A stretch of 34,538 bases of DNA. Origin: Aminicenans sp964648465 (GTDB taxonomy: Bacteria; Acidobacteriota; Aminicenantia; Aminicenantales; Aminicenantaceae). Of the stretch, positions 1 through 9,100 are shown piece by piece. The stretch covers positions 1-34,538 of the forward strand of contig CAZYMU010000029.1 of assembly GCA_964648465.1 (NCBI GenBank), given 5' to 3'. The position numbers were made by a program, and so were the translations under genes. Within the stretch, counting starts at the first letter, position 1, and each line of letters opens with the position of its first letter. A model generated the notes under the pieces. It searched no databases, was not told where the DNA came from, and saw only the letters and a list, made by a program, of their open reading frames with translations.

Positions 1-39
1 ACATTCTATCTTAAGAGAGATTTTCGCTTTTTGTGTGAA

Positions 40-66
40 GTTGCGGAATCGCTGGTTGCGGAATCG
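40..66. repeat. Short direct repeat upstream of first promoter
   Basis: The 12-mer GTTGCGGAATCG occurs at 40-51 and again at 55-66, a 15-base period, and ends five bases before the -35 element at 72. It could be a regulator half-site pair or the tail of a repeat that extends out of the window. Only the repetition is seen; any function is inference. Confidence 0.5.
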
Positions 67-71
67 TTGAG

Positions 72-100
72 TTGACGCTTAATATTTCGTATGATATAAG
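72..100 (+). promoter_or_regulatory. Sigma70-type promoter with extended -10
   Basis: TTGACG at 72-77 is followed by a 17-base spacer and TATAAG at 95-100, with a TGA extended -10 directly before the hexamer. The expected transcription start is near 107, which is 24 bases before the ATG at 131. The same layout recurs at 929 and 27154. It probably drives the 131-253 small ORF and the PlsY-like gene. Confidence 0.65.
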
Positions 101-130
101 CAATATTAAATTTTATTGTATAGAAATTGA

Positions 131-253
131 ATGAAACGGGGAATAAATAAGTATGGCTCTAAGCACACTTCAAATAAACACGGACACCCAAGATTGGTCG
201 AAGCTATTCATACGGGCCCAGGTGCATGGGTAGCATTTTTTGCATTAAATTAA
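131..253 (+). CDS. Small 40-residue ORF upstream of PlsY-like gene, hypothetical
   Basis: ATG at 131 opens a 40-codon frame ending at TAA 251-253, only 12 bases before the PlsY-like start. The peptide is basic and rich in His, Gly and Asn in its first half. It ends in a compact hydrophobic tail (residues 28-40, HTGPGAWVAFFALN-like) that reads like a conserved motif rather than noise. The promoter at 72-100 would give a leader of about 24 bases, which fits this start. No clear Shine-Dalgarno is visible. The competing ATG at 153 in another frame gives only 26 residues. I do not recognise the family. It may be a small membrane-associated or regulatory peptide, or a translated leader of the downstream gene. 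Confidence 0.45.
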   Translation: MKRGINKYGSKHTSNKHGHPRLVEAIHTGPGAWVAFFALN

Positions 254-265
254 TGGAAATTCCAC

Positions 266-853
266 ATGGAAATCTATAAAACCATATTTTTAGCAATTGC
301 GGCTTATTTTATCGGGTCTATCTCATTCAGTTACATTATTACAAAGAAACTGACAGGCAAAGACATCAGGAACATGCATTTAAAAAATGCCGGTGCTTTT
401 AATGTTGTCATCAGCTTAAATCCAATTATGGGAATCATTGTCGGCTCGATGGACAGCATGAAAACATTAATAATAGTTCTAGCAGGAAAAGCATTTGGAC
501 TGGATCCCAGCCAGATCATCATTGCAGCTTCTTTTGCAATAATTGGTCACTGTTTTCCTGTTTATTATCATTTTTACGGTGGGAAAGGTGCCGCCTCTGC
601 AACAGGGATATTTATTTATTTCATTCCCCTTGAATTCCTTATAAGTTTAATTCCATCAGCTCTAATTGCAAAAAAATGCCGAGATATGGGACTTACACCT
701 GTATTTTTTATTGTATTATCCCCTGTCCTGGCGTATTTTTTTAAAAAACCTCCCTCGATACTGATCCCAATAATATATGTTGTCTTTTTAGTTGGAACAA
801 TAAACCTTATCATTATTCTACTGAAAAGAGACCAGAAATTAGTGCCTGAATAA
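266..853 (+). CDS. PlsY-like glycerol-3-phosphate acyltransferase, divergent
   Basis: This is a 195-residue polytopic inner-membrane protein of the PlsY family. Family members transfer acyl groups from acyl-phosphate to glycerol-3-phosphate in the first step of phospholipid synthesis. Visible landmarks are an N-terminal membrane segment with GSISF (17-21), DIR at 33-35, a D63/K66 pair in the second loop, and the strongly conserved GH..P....F.GGKG block at 94-108. The usual glycine-rich GSGNxGATN stretch is altered here to a form keeping only N41, G43, A44 and N46, and the C-terminal HRxNIxR motif is degenerate. It may therefore be a specialised paralogue rather than the housekeeping enzyme. 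It follows the 131-253 ORF by 12 bases and probably shares its promoter. Length is normal for the family. Confidence 0.8.
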   Translation: MEIYKTIFLAIAAYFIGSISFSYIITKKLTGKDIRNMHLKNAGAFNVVISLNPIMGIIVGSMDSMKTLIIVLAGKAFGLDPSQIIIAASFAIIGHCFPVYYHFYGGKGAASATGIFIYFIPLEFLISLIPSALIAKKCRDMGLTPVFFIVLSPVLAYFFKKPPSILIPIIYVVFLVGTINLIIILLKRDQKLVPE

Positions 854-928
854 TTTATTACGGCCCAGTCAAACTGAGCATATCGGTTTAAATATCAATG
901 TATTCGCACAATCCGGTTCTGTATTTTA

Positions 929-957
929 TTGACCATATATTTTCTCTGTGATATAAG
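929..957 (+). promoter_or_regulatory. Sigma70-type promoter with extended -10
   Basis: TTGACC at 929-934, a 17-base spacer and TATAAG at 952-957, again preceded by TGA. The 13-mer TGATATAAGCAAT at 949-961 is identical to 92-104. The transcription start should fall near 964, upstream of the peptidase start at 1014. Confidence 0.7.
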
Positions 958-1000
958 CAATAATGTATGATCCCAGACTAAATCCAACATTCATTCGTAT

Positions 1001-1008
1001 AAAGGAGG
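1001..1008 (+). promoter_or_regulatory. Ribosome binding site deciding the start at 1014
   Basis: AAAGGAGG lies five bases before ATG 1014, immediately ahead of a signal peptide. The in-frame ATG at 963 coincides with the predicted transcription start and would place 17 unrelated residues before the signal peptide. Confidence 0.75.
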
Positions 1009-1013
1009 ACCAT

Positions 1014-3209
1014 ATGAAAAGACATTTAAGAACAATCTCAGTCGCTTTTTTATGTTTCATTTTACTATTTTCTCTGTGTCTAACACTACAGGCACAAATC
1101 CGAGGAAAATCTCTTTATGAAAAGCTGAGGACCGATAAAAATCTAGTAAAATTCGAAGGCTTATCCAGGGTCAAATGGATTCCTGATGGAAAGGCTTATT
1201 ATATATACGAGGATGATACATTTAAAAAGGTCGATCCTGTAACCGGCAAAAAAAGCAGCCTGTTTGACGATTCGGAAATCATTTCAGCCTATAACAAAAT
1301 AACCAGTAAAAACACAGAAAAACTTCCCTTTAAGCAGTTTTCTTTCATAGACAAAGGCAAAAAGATCAGGTTTAAAGCAGTCAATAAAGCATTTATCTAT
1401 GACCTGTCTTCGTGCAATATAATATCCTATGTTCCAGAAAAAGAGTTTGCCGGTGTCAGGGGCAGAGTCTATTCTGAGGTCTTTTCTCCTGACTTTAAAT
1501 ACAGGGCATTTATCCGTAATTATAATATTTATATACAGGATCTGGAGGGAAATGAGACAGCCCTGACTAAAGACGGCCATAAAGACCTTAGAAATGGTTT
1601 TCCAGACTGGGTGTATCCTGAAGAACTTAACCAGTACACTGCTTTTTGGTGGTCACCGGATTCAAAAAAAATCGCATTCATGCAGTTCAATGAGAGCCCG
1701 GTAACAAAATATCCCATTGTTCATGATGTCAATCCAAAGCCTGAGATTGAAATGCAGAGCTATCCCAAAGCCGGAGCTAATAATCCTGTAATCAATCTGT
1801 TTATTGTGGATATCAAGACTTGTAAAATTACACGGCTGGAGACCGGGATGGAGACAAATATCTATCTATTCAAAGGCCAATGGACACATGACGGAAAAGA
1901 ATTTACATATCAACGCTTGAACAGGTGGCAGAATAGAGTAGAACTTTTTGCAGCAGATCCTGAAACAGGAAAAAGCAGAGTGTTACTGAAAGACAAAGAC
2001 AATTGTTACCTTGAACCTGATGATGCCATTTTTTTAAGCGATAATATTCATTTTCTCTGGACTTCGGAAAGAAGCGGTTGGAAAGAGATATATCTTTATG
2101 ACCTCAAGGGAAACCTGGTCAGGCAGCTTACCAAAGCCCAACTACCTGTAAGGAGTATTCTCGGGATCGATAAAGAAGGCGGCTGGGTCTATTTTTCCGG
2201 CTCTGAAAACAGAGGGCTTGAATCCTATGCTTACAGGATAAAACTAGACGGCACCGGATTTACTACATTAACAAAAGAACCTGGCTTTCATTCTGTAAGC
2301 ATGTCTCCTGACGGTAAATTCCTCACGGATTCATTCAGTTCTTTTGACACCCCACGAAGACTTATACTCTGTCATGCAGACGGCAAAAAGATAAGGGAAC
2401 TGGGAAAATCTATAATAAGCAAGGAATTCAAGGATTTTAAGCTCATTAAACCCAAACATTTTGTATTCAAGTCAGCGGACGAAAAATATGACCTGGATGG
2501 CATCCTTTACAAGCCAGCCCATTTTGACAAAACTAAAAAATACCCCCTGATAATGTCCGTATACGGCGGGCCTGGAGCCAAAAGGATATATAACCGCTTT
2601 AATCTAAACGATGGAAACCAGGCTCTCGCACAACTGGGTTTCATTGTCATCTCGATTGACCATAGAGGCGTTTCAGGAAGAGGAAAGGCATTTCAAAACC
2701 TGATGTATATGAATCTGGGAGAGATCGAACTTGAAGATCACGTTGCCGGCGCAAAATTTATAAGTGCAAGGCCTTATGTTGACCAAAATCGGGTGGGTAT
2801 TTACGGACATTCCTACGGCGGTTATATGACCTGCATTGCCATGCTCAAAGCGTCGGATACTTTTCATGTAGGAGTGGCAGGAGCACCTGTAACGGACTGG
2901 AGAAACTATGACACAATATATACTGAAAGATATATGCGCAGGCCTCAGGATAATCCTGAAGGCTATAAAAAAGGGTCATGCATGACATATGCCAAAAACC
3001 TCAAAGGCCATTTATTCATACACCACGGCTCTGTTGACAATAATGTGCATCCTGGAAACAGCATTCAGCTTTTACAGACTTTATTAAAACAAAACAAGAA
3101 GTTTGACTTCATGTTCTACCCAGAACAAAGACACGGAATTCGATTCAAACGTTACGGTGAGGCTCGGATCGAATATTTCATTGAACACTTAAAGCCCGAA
3201 ATCAAATGA
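1014..3209 (+). CDS. Secreted dipeptidyl-peptidase IV (S9B serine peptidase)
   Basis: The 731-residue exported peptidase has a signal peptide at 1-30, a DPP IV-type beta-propeller (about 60-480) and a C-terminal alpha/beta-hydrolase domain. The catalytic triad is visible: Ser600 in GHSYGGY, Asp675 in the GSVDNNVH segment and His707 in RHGI. The Ser-Asp and Asp-His spacings of 75 and 32 closely match the mammalian enzyme. The substrate N-terminus is normally held by two glutamates; these are present as E203/E204 in the DWVYPEEL motif, so it should release X-Pro or X-Ala dipeptides. It likely acts in the periplasm or outside the cell on imported or environmental peptides. The start at 1014 is chosen for its strong ribosome binding site. 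The next gene is another secreted peptidase. Confidence 0.93.
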   Translation: MKRHLRTISVAFLCFILLFSLCLTLQAQIRGKSLYEKLRTDKNLVKFEGLSRVKWIPDGKAYYIYEDDTFKKVDPVTGKKSSLFDDSEIISAYNKITSKNTEKLPFKQFSFIDKGKKIRFKAVNKAFIYDLSSCNIISYVPEKEFAGVRGRVYSEVFSPDFKYRAFIRNYNIYIQDLEGNETALTKDGHKDLRNGFPDWVYPEELNQYTAFWWSPDSKKIAFMQFNESPVTKYPIVHDVNPKPEIEMQSYPKAGANNPVINLFIVDIKTCKITRLETGMETNIYLFKGQWTHDGKEFTYQRLNRWQNRVELFAADPETGKSRVLLKDKDNCYLEPDDAIFLSDNIHFLWTSERSGWKEIYLYDLKGNLVRQLTKAQLPVRSILGIDKEGGWVYFSGSENRGLESYAYRIKLDGTGFTTLTKEPGFHSVSMSPDGKFLTDSFSSFDTPRRLILCHADGKKIRELGKSIISKEFKDFKLIKPKHFVFKSADEKYDLDGILYKPAHFDKTKKYPLIMSVYGGPGAKRIYNRFNLNDGNQALAQLGFIVISIDHRGVSGRGKAFQNLMYMNLGEIELEDHVAGAKFISARPYVDQNRVGIYGHSYGGYMTCIAMLKASDTFHVGVAGAPVTDWRNYDTIYTERYMRRPQDNPEGYKKGSCMTYAKNLKGHLFIHHGSVDNNVHPGNSIQLLQTLLKQNKKFDFMFYPEQRHGIRFKRYGEARIEYFIEHLKPEIK

Positions 3210-3271
3210 CCTGGATTATTCATGAAAGCCGCAACCTCGACTACTGAACAATGCAGGGTAAAATATTTTTT

Positions 3272-3308
3272 ATGACTATAAGTCATTAAAATACAACAAT
3301 TTAGTTGT
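3272..3308 (+). other. Two small inverted repeats between the peptidase genes
   Basis: ATGACT/AGTCAT is a perfect six-base dyad with a three-base loop at 3272-3286. ACAAC/GTTGT at 3293-3308 is followed by a short T run. Together they could be a weak terminator of the DPP IV gene or an operator. A -10-like TATAAT at 3340-3345 follows, with a poor -35, so the M14 gene may have its own start site. Confidence 0.3.
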
Positions 3309-3370
3309 TTTTATAACCTGAAGTCAAGAAAGAAAGATTTATAATTTTAGGTCATGGAAGGGTAATATCA

Positions 3371-6139
3371 ATGTACAAAACAAAATCATTTATTTTTACT
3401 TTACTATTTTTGACTCTGGCCGTTTTCACGGTTACCGCCTGGAGTCATATCACAAGCCCAAAAGAGCAATTCGGTTTCAATATAGGAGATGATTACTGCC
3501 TTGCTACTTACACGCAGATGGTCGAATACTGGAAGAAACTGGAACAAGAATCTGACAGGATGAAACTTGTCGAAATCGGCACCACGGCTGAAGGCCGTAC
3601 CATGGTCATGGCTATCATTACTTCCTGTGAAAACCATAAAAAACTTGCCAGATACAAAGAAATTTCCAAAAAACTTGCTCTTGCCGAAGGGCTTACCGAT
3701 ACAGAAGCCAAAGATTTAGCTGCTGAAGGAAAGGCTGTTGTATGGATCGATGGCGGTTTACATTCTACAGAAGTTGCAGGTGCACAGCAGGAAATAGAAC
3801 TCGTGTATCAAATGATAAGCAGAAACGATGCCGAAACATTACGCATCCTGAATGACGTCATCCTGCTGGCACTCATAACAAACCCAGATGGCATGGACCT
3901 GGTCGGAAACTGGTATATGCGAAACCCCGAACCAGAAAAGCGGACAACTCGGGGGCTTCCCCGCCTTTACCATAAATATATCGGCCACGATAATAACCGT
4001 GATTTTTATATGGTAAATATGCCTGAGACAGAAGCCGTATGCAGGGTGCACTACCACGAATGGTTTCCCCAAATTATATACAACCATCATCAGAGTGGGC
4101 CTTCTGGTTGTGTCTTGTTTGCCCCTCCTTTCCGCGACCCTTTTAACTACAACTATGATCCTCTGCTTCCGCTCGGAATTGACACAGTGGGAGCAGCAAT
4201 GCACAGTAGATTCGCCGCTGAGGGCAAACCAGGATCCACGATGAGGGAAGGTGCAGGATATCAGACATGGTGGAACGGATGCCTCAGATGCACTCCTTAT
4301 TTTCACAACATGATCGGAATCCTTACCGAAATGATCGGCAACCCCACTCCTATTGAAATCCCATTTATTCCACAGAAACAAGTGCCAAATGGAGACTATC
4401 CTTATCCTGTTGCTCCACAGAAATGGCATTTTCGTAGGACAATTGAATACTCGATCACAGCTGACCGTGCTGTTCTCGATATAGCCTCAAGGCTCCGTGA
4501 AGATTTCCTGTTCAATATTTTCAGGATGGGGAAAAACTCTATCGAGCGGGGAAGCCGCGATTACTGGACTATTCATCCAAAAAGTGTTGCTGCTGTTCAA
4601 GATGCAATCAAAAAGGATGGTGCAAAACCTACAGGTACAAGCCGGTGGTCACGCGGATATGATTTAAAATATTACGAGATTCTCCATGACATGAAGAAAA
4701 GAGACGCAAGAGGTTATATCTTGTCCTCAGACCAGCCTGACTTTCTCACAGCAACAAAATTTGTTAACATACTCATTAAAACAGGAATAACCGTACTCCA
4801 GGCCTCTAAACCATTTGAAGTGGAAGAAAAATCCTATCCAGCTGGTTCCTATATCATTAAAACAGCCCAGGCCTTCCGTCCTCATATAGTTGACATGTTT
4901 GAACCTCAGGATTACCCGGATGACATCCCTTATCCCGGCGGCACTCCAAGACCTCCTTATGATAGTGCCGGTTATACACTTGCTTTTCAAATGGGGATTA
5001 CATTTGACCGTATCCTTAACGGCTTCGACGGCCCGTTTGAAAAAATCGAGGGTTTCGCCAAAGTTCCTGCAGGTATAGTAGAGAAGGGAAAAGCTCTTGG
5101 CTACTTTCTCAGCCACAAGGTAAATGACTCCTTTACAGCTATTAACCGCTTGCTAAAAAGCGGTGAAAAGGTTTACTGGCTTAAGGATCCTTTCCGGAAT
5201 GAAAATAAAATCTATCCTGCCGGCACTATCTACATTCCGGCAAAAAAATCCACAGATCATAAGATTAAGAAACTGGCTGATGAAATCGGCTTGAATTTCG
5301 ATGCTGTTGAGACAGAACCAAAAGTCAAGGCATTTCAATTAAAGCTTCCGCGAATCGGCTTGTGGGATCGTTATGGAGGTTCAATGTCATCCGGCTGGGT
5401 ACGCTGGTTGCTTGAACAGTTCGAATTTGATTTCGAACTAGTCTACCCTGCTGAACTTGATGCAGGCAGTCTTATACGCAAGTATAATGTGCTAATCTTC
5501 GTCAGCGGCGCAATACCGGAAAAAAGGCAGGATGCTTCTTCCAGACGCCGCAGTTCAAACATTCCCGATCTGGAGACCATCCCGGCAGAGTACAGAGAAA
5601 TGCTTGGTGCTGTAACAGCCGAAAAAACTGTCCCTCAGCTTTTGAAATTCATTAAAAATGGAGGGACTGTTATTACGATTGGAATCTCAACAAATCTGGC
5701 ATATCATCTAAATATTCCTGTTGTAAATGCGCTCACAGAAAAAACTTCTGACGGGAAAGACAGGCCACTTCCAATGGAAAAGTATTTTATTCCCGGCTCC
5801 ATCCTTCAGGTCAGAGTAAACAACTCATTACCTCTGGCTTACGGGCTTCCTGAAAAACTTGATGTCTATTTTAACAGAAGCCCTGTTTTCCGCCTTCTCC
5901 CGGAAGCTTCTCTTGAAGGTCTCAAACCTGTTGCTTGGTTTAACAGTAACAAACCTCTCCGCAGTGGATGGACATTAGGGCAGCATTATCTTAACGGAGG
6001 AGTCGCTGTGCTCGAAGCACAAATAGAAGCTGGAAAACTCTTCCTCTTCGGGCCTGAGATTACATTTCGAGCCCAGCCTCACGGAACTTTTAAACTGCTC
6101 TTTAACGGGATCTATTACGGAACCGCAGAGATAAAATAG
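3371..6139 (+). CDS. Secreted zinc carboxypeptidase, peptidase family M14
   Basis: The 922-residue exported metallopeptidase has a signal peptide at 1-23 and an M14 catalytic domain at about 40-350. Zinc ligands are H131 and E134 in HSTE and a histidine of the NHHQSG segment (H239/H240). N211/R210-type substrate residues sit in NNRD, and the likely catalytic glutamate is E320 in LTEMIG. NPDGM, typical of the family, is also present. A long C-terminal region includes a linker and a domain at about 640-800 that resembles the class I glutamine-amidotransferase-like fold seen in large bacterial M14 proteins, beginning GLWDRYGG. A GGAAGGG ribosome site precedes the start. It is paired with the DPP IV gene, suggesting combined degradation of extracellular protein. 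It converges with the 6161 gene, leaving only 21 bases and no evident terminator. Confidence 0.9.
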   Translation: MYKTKSFIFTLLFLTLAVFTVTAWSHITSPKEQFGFNIGDDYCLATYTQMVEYWKKLEQESDRMKLVEIGTTAEGRTMVMAIITSCENHKKLARYKEISKKLALAEGLTDTEAKDLAAEGKAVVWIDGGLHSTEVAGAQQEIELVYQMISRNDAETLRILNDVILLALITNPDGMDLVGNWYMRNPEPEKRTTRGLPRLYHKYIGHDNNRDFYMVNMPETEAVCRVHYHEWFPQIIYNHHQSGPSGCVLFAPPFRDPFNYNYDPLLPLGIDTVGAAMHSRFAAEGKPGSTMREGAGYQTWWNGCLRCTPYFHNMIGILTEMIGNPTPIEIPFIPQKQVPNGDYPYPVAPQKWHFRRTIEYSITADRAVLDIASRLREDFLFNIFRMGKNSIERGSRDYWTIHPKSVAAVQDAIKKDGAKPTGTSRWSRGYDLKYYEILHDMKKRDARGYILSSDQPDFLTATKFVNILIKTGITVLQASKPFEVEEKSYPAGSYIIKTAQAFRPHIVDMFEPQDYPDDIPYPGGTPRPPYDSAGYTLAFQMGITFDRILNGFDGPFEKIEGFAKVPAGIVEKGKALGYFLSHKVNDSFTAINRLLKSGEKVYWLKDPFRNENKIYPAGTIYIPAKKSTDHKIKKLADEIGLNFDAVETEPKVKAFQLKLPRIGLWDRYGGSMSSGWVRWLLEQFEFDFELVYPAELDAGSLIRKYNVLIFVSGAIPEKRQDASSRRRSSNIPDLETIPAEYREMLGAVTAEKTVPQLLKFIKNGGTVITIGISTNLAYHLNIPVVNALTEKTSDGKDRPLPMEKYFIPGSILQVRVNNSLPLAYGLPEKLDVYFNRSPVFRLLPEASLEGLKPVAWFNSNKPLRSGWTLGQHYLNGGVAVLEAQIEAGKLFLFGPEITFRAQPHGTFKLLFNGIYYGTAEIK

Positions 6140-6160
6140 AACAGATCAACTATAAATTTA

Positions 6161-9100
6161 CTAATACAGAGTTTTATCCTCTGCTGGAAGTTCGTCGCAG
6201 TAAATCACATCGCTGGAAGTTTTAAGGCGTCCGCTCTTAAGAACCACGCCTCCTCTGATATGCCAAGTGATTTCATATTCGTAGTCAAAATTGCCCTCCG
6301 AATGCGCATATTCAAGCTCTTTTGTGAACACATTTTCCCTTGTCCGGATCGTTACCTGCTTTACCATCTCTTTCCCATAGAAGTTTGAATAAAACTTTAT
6401 CGATGCATCCCGAACCCCGCGGTCTTTGAACACAGAGGGATCTGTCTCCAGTATAACTCTGCGGTATTTATGGGGTGGCGTTACGGTGATTACAAAGTCA
6501 CTGCTGGTCTTCCAATCTTCCTGTTTCTGTACTCCTCCGTGAAAACTCCATTGTGTCCTGTACCCGTATTCCAACCACCTATCCCTGTTATTATCTCCTT
6601 TCCATCCGTACATCATCATAAATCTATTTGTATCGCTGTTGAAATTATTCCTGTCAATCTTAAGTTCATCATGAGTCAACTTTCCGTTTTCATGCTCCTT
6701 GCGAATCTGAACCGTGACATAATTTATGTACTTGCTGAAATCTTCAGAGTCCTGACCGTCCAGCATCACCACAACCTCACGCTGCTTGTATACAGGATCA
6801 TCAAGATTAACTGCTCTAAAAAAACTCGGATTGTCAATATACTTGTTCAATCCTCCTATATTCTCATCAAAACGAAAAACCAATGATTCCTGGGTCCACT
6901 GGTTTAGGTTAATCACAGCCTTCCCGGAGTGCTTTATTCTCCTCATACGGTACGAGGCAATGATAGCAAATCCAGGGCTGCTTTCATCACCTTTGCCTTT
7001 TTCCGCTTCCTTGGCAGGAGTTTTTGCTGCAGTCTCTGCTTTCTTTGCAGGAGTTTTCGCTTCAGCTTCCGCTTTTTTGGCTTCGGTCTCTGATTTCTTG
7101 GCTTCAGCTTCTTTCGCTTTTTCCCTCTTTGAAATTATGTCTTTTACAACAGCTTTAATATTGGCAAGTTTTGTCTCTGCAGCTTTTGCATATTTCTGAC
7201 TAGATGTTCCTTCCTTTTTAGATCCCTCAATAGATTTCTCGAGATAGTCAAGAGCCTTTTTATAATTTTCTTCGCTATTCTCGCCTTTATCGGCTATTTT
7301 TTCATAAGCAAATCCAATATTAAAGAGCATCTTTGGCGAAGGATATTCTTTATAAGAATTTTCAAATTCTTTGATAGCTTCTTTATATAATCCATCTCCA
7401 AAATATTTTCTTCCTTTATTAAAGTACTCTTCAGCCTTTTTTTTCTTTTCTTCTTTCTGATTGCTCCCTTCTGCGGTTTTTTCCTGGTTGAATCCAGTTC
7501 CCTCCTCTTTGTAAGAAAAAGATTTTTTAATGGCATCATCTAATAAATCTTTTGTTTCTGCCGTCTCCGCACTTGACTGCACGGATGTCTCATCAACTGT
7601 ACTAATAGCTTCTTGTTGTGGTAACCCTTTTTTCTTTATATCATCCAGAGCCTTTTCATCTTTTCCTCCCGTTTTTTTATACTGAATCTGCTGCCACTCG
7701 TTTAATTCTTCTTCGAAGCCTGAAGATATTCCCTTCTCAGGATGAATTGATCCTTGATATACTAGATGGTTATAAAAATTAAGCGCTCCTTCAGCCCACT
7801 TTTTCTGTTTCTCTTTTCCTTCCCAGTCATGCGGCGGAGATTCTTCTTCCATACCCTCTAAAAATTTTCTCAGATAATCACTGGCCTGCTCAAAATCATC
7901 AGCACTACTGTTCTTAAATCCTACGTTATTATAGCAGAGGCCAATATTGTAGTATAACCTAAAATTATGATAGGCTTCATAGGATTCTTTAAATTGATCA
8001 GCCGCCTGGTAATAATTTTCTCTTTTAAAATGGCTGATACCATTTTTAAAATATTTCTTTGCGATAGCCTTTATTCTCTCCCCTTCTGTCTGATAGGCCG
8101 TTCTGCTTGTTCCTGAGATTTTTCCCGGGCTGAATCTAGATCCTATAAAATCAAAACGCGGCTCTAATCCTTCATCATCATAAGGTCCGACCATCGGGAC
8201 AGCAGATTCATCATCTGAATATCTGTATCCTGCTGCATCTGAAGGCCAAGTTAACACAGGATTTTCCAACATAGACATAGGTAAAGATGCAGATCCTTTC
8301 TTTTCTTTGGCTTTTCTTTCCTGCTCTTTCTTAAGAAAATCCATGGCTCTGTCCAGGTTGTTAAAACCACTATCCCCTTTCTGAAGGTTGGATAAAGCGT
8401 CAAGAGTTTCATCCTTTTCAAACATCTGTTTCATTAAGATATCAAAGGCTTTCTGCCATATTTTATCCATCTCTTCACTCTTTCCTTTAACTTCCAATTT
8501 CAGCGCCCCTGTCTTTCGGAATTCCTGAAAAAGCAAATCAACATCAACCCCAAGCCACTTATATTTTGCTCCAACCGAAACCCTGTGACTGTTACTTATT
8601 TTTTTCCAGTCCGCCTCTAATGTAGCTTCATACGGATTCCTATAACCGCGCGCCTCCATCTCGAATGTGACTGAAATCTGGGAAGTAGGGTTTCTAAAGC
8701 TTTCCCAAAGAAGAGTCGCTCCTTTCTGTGTAAGATGCATGGAAACAGAAGCCTTATGCCCTTCCATTATCGGTGCCTTTCCCATGCCAACCAGTTCTTT
8801 TACCAGCTCATCATTTTCCTTCCTAAAGGATGTCACTAGAGCAAATGTACCTGTACGGTAAATAACAGGCCCTACTAAATGTGCCCCTGCAACCTGTCTT
8901 TGAATCTCCTGCTCAGCTTCTACGCGTTCCTGGTCTGTCGCTCCATACAAGACTAAGAAATGGACCAGGCCTCCTCCTTCTCCTTCTGTTGTTCCACCTT
9001 CTCCTCCTCTGGGAACATTTTTAACATATTTAATAAAACTGAATTGAGGTTTGCCATCTATCGTCGCCAGCCGCGGATTTGCAGGAAGATAATAAAAAGT

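Noticed and set aside
153..233. 26-residue ORF from ATG 153
   Set aside because: It overlaps the 40-residue ORF in another frame, has a less plausible sequence and ends far from the next gene.
963..1013. Upstream ATG extension of the DPP IV gene
   Set aside because: It begins at the predicted transcription start and adds 17 residues before a clear signal peptide; ATG 1014 has a strong ribosome site.
3839..4429. 196-residue minus-strand ORF inside the M14 gene
   Set aside because: Antisense shadow of the catalytic domain; odd Trp/His/Val composition and no ribosome site.
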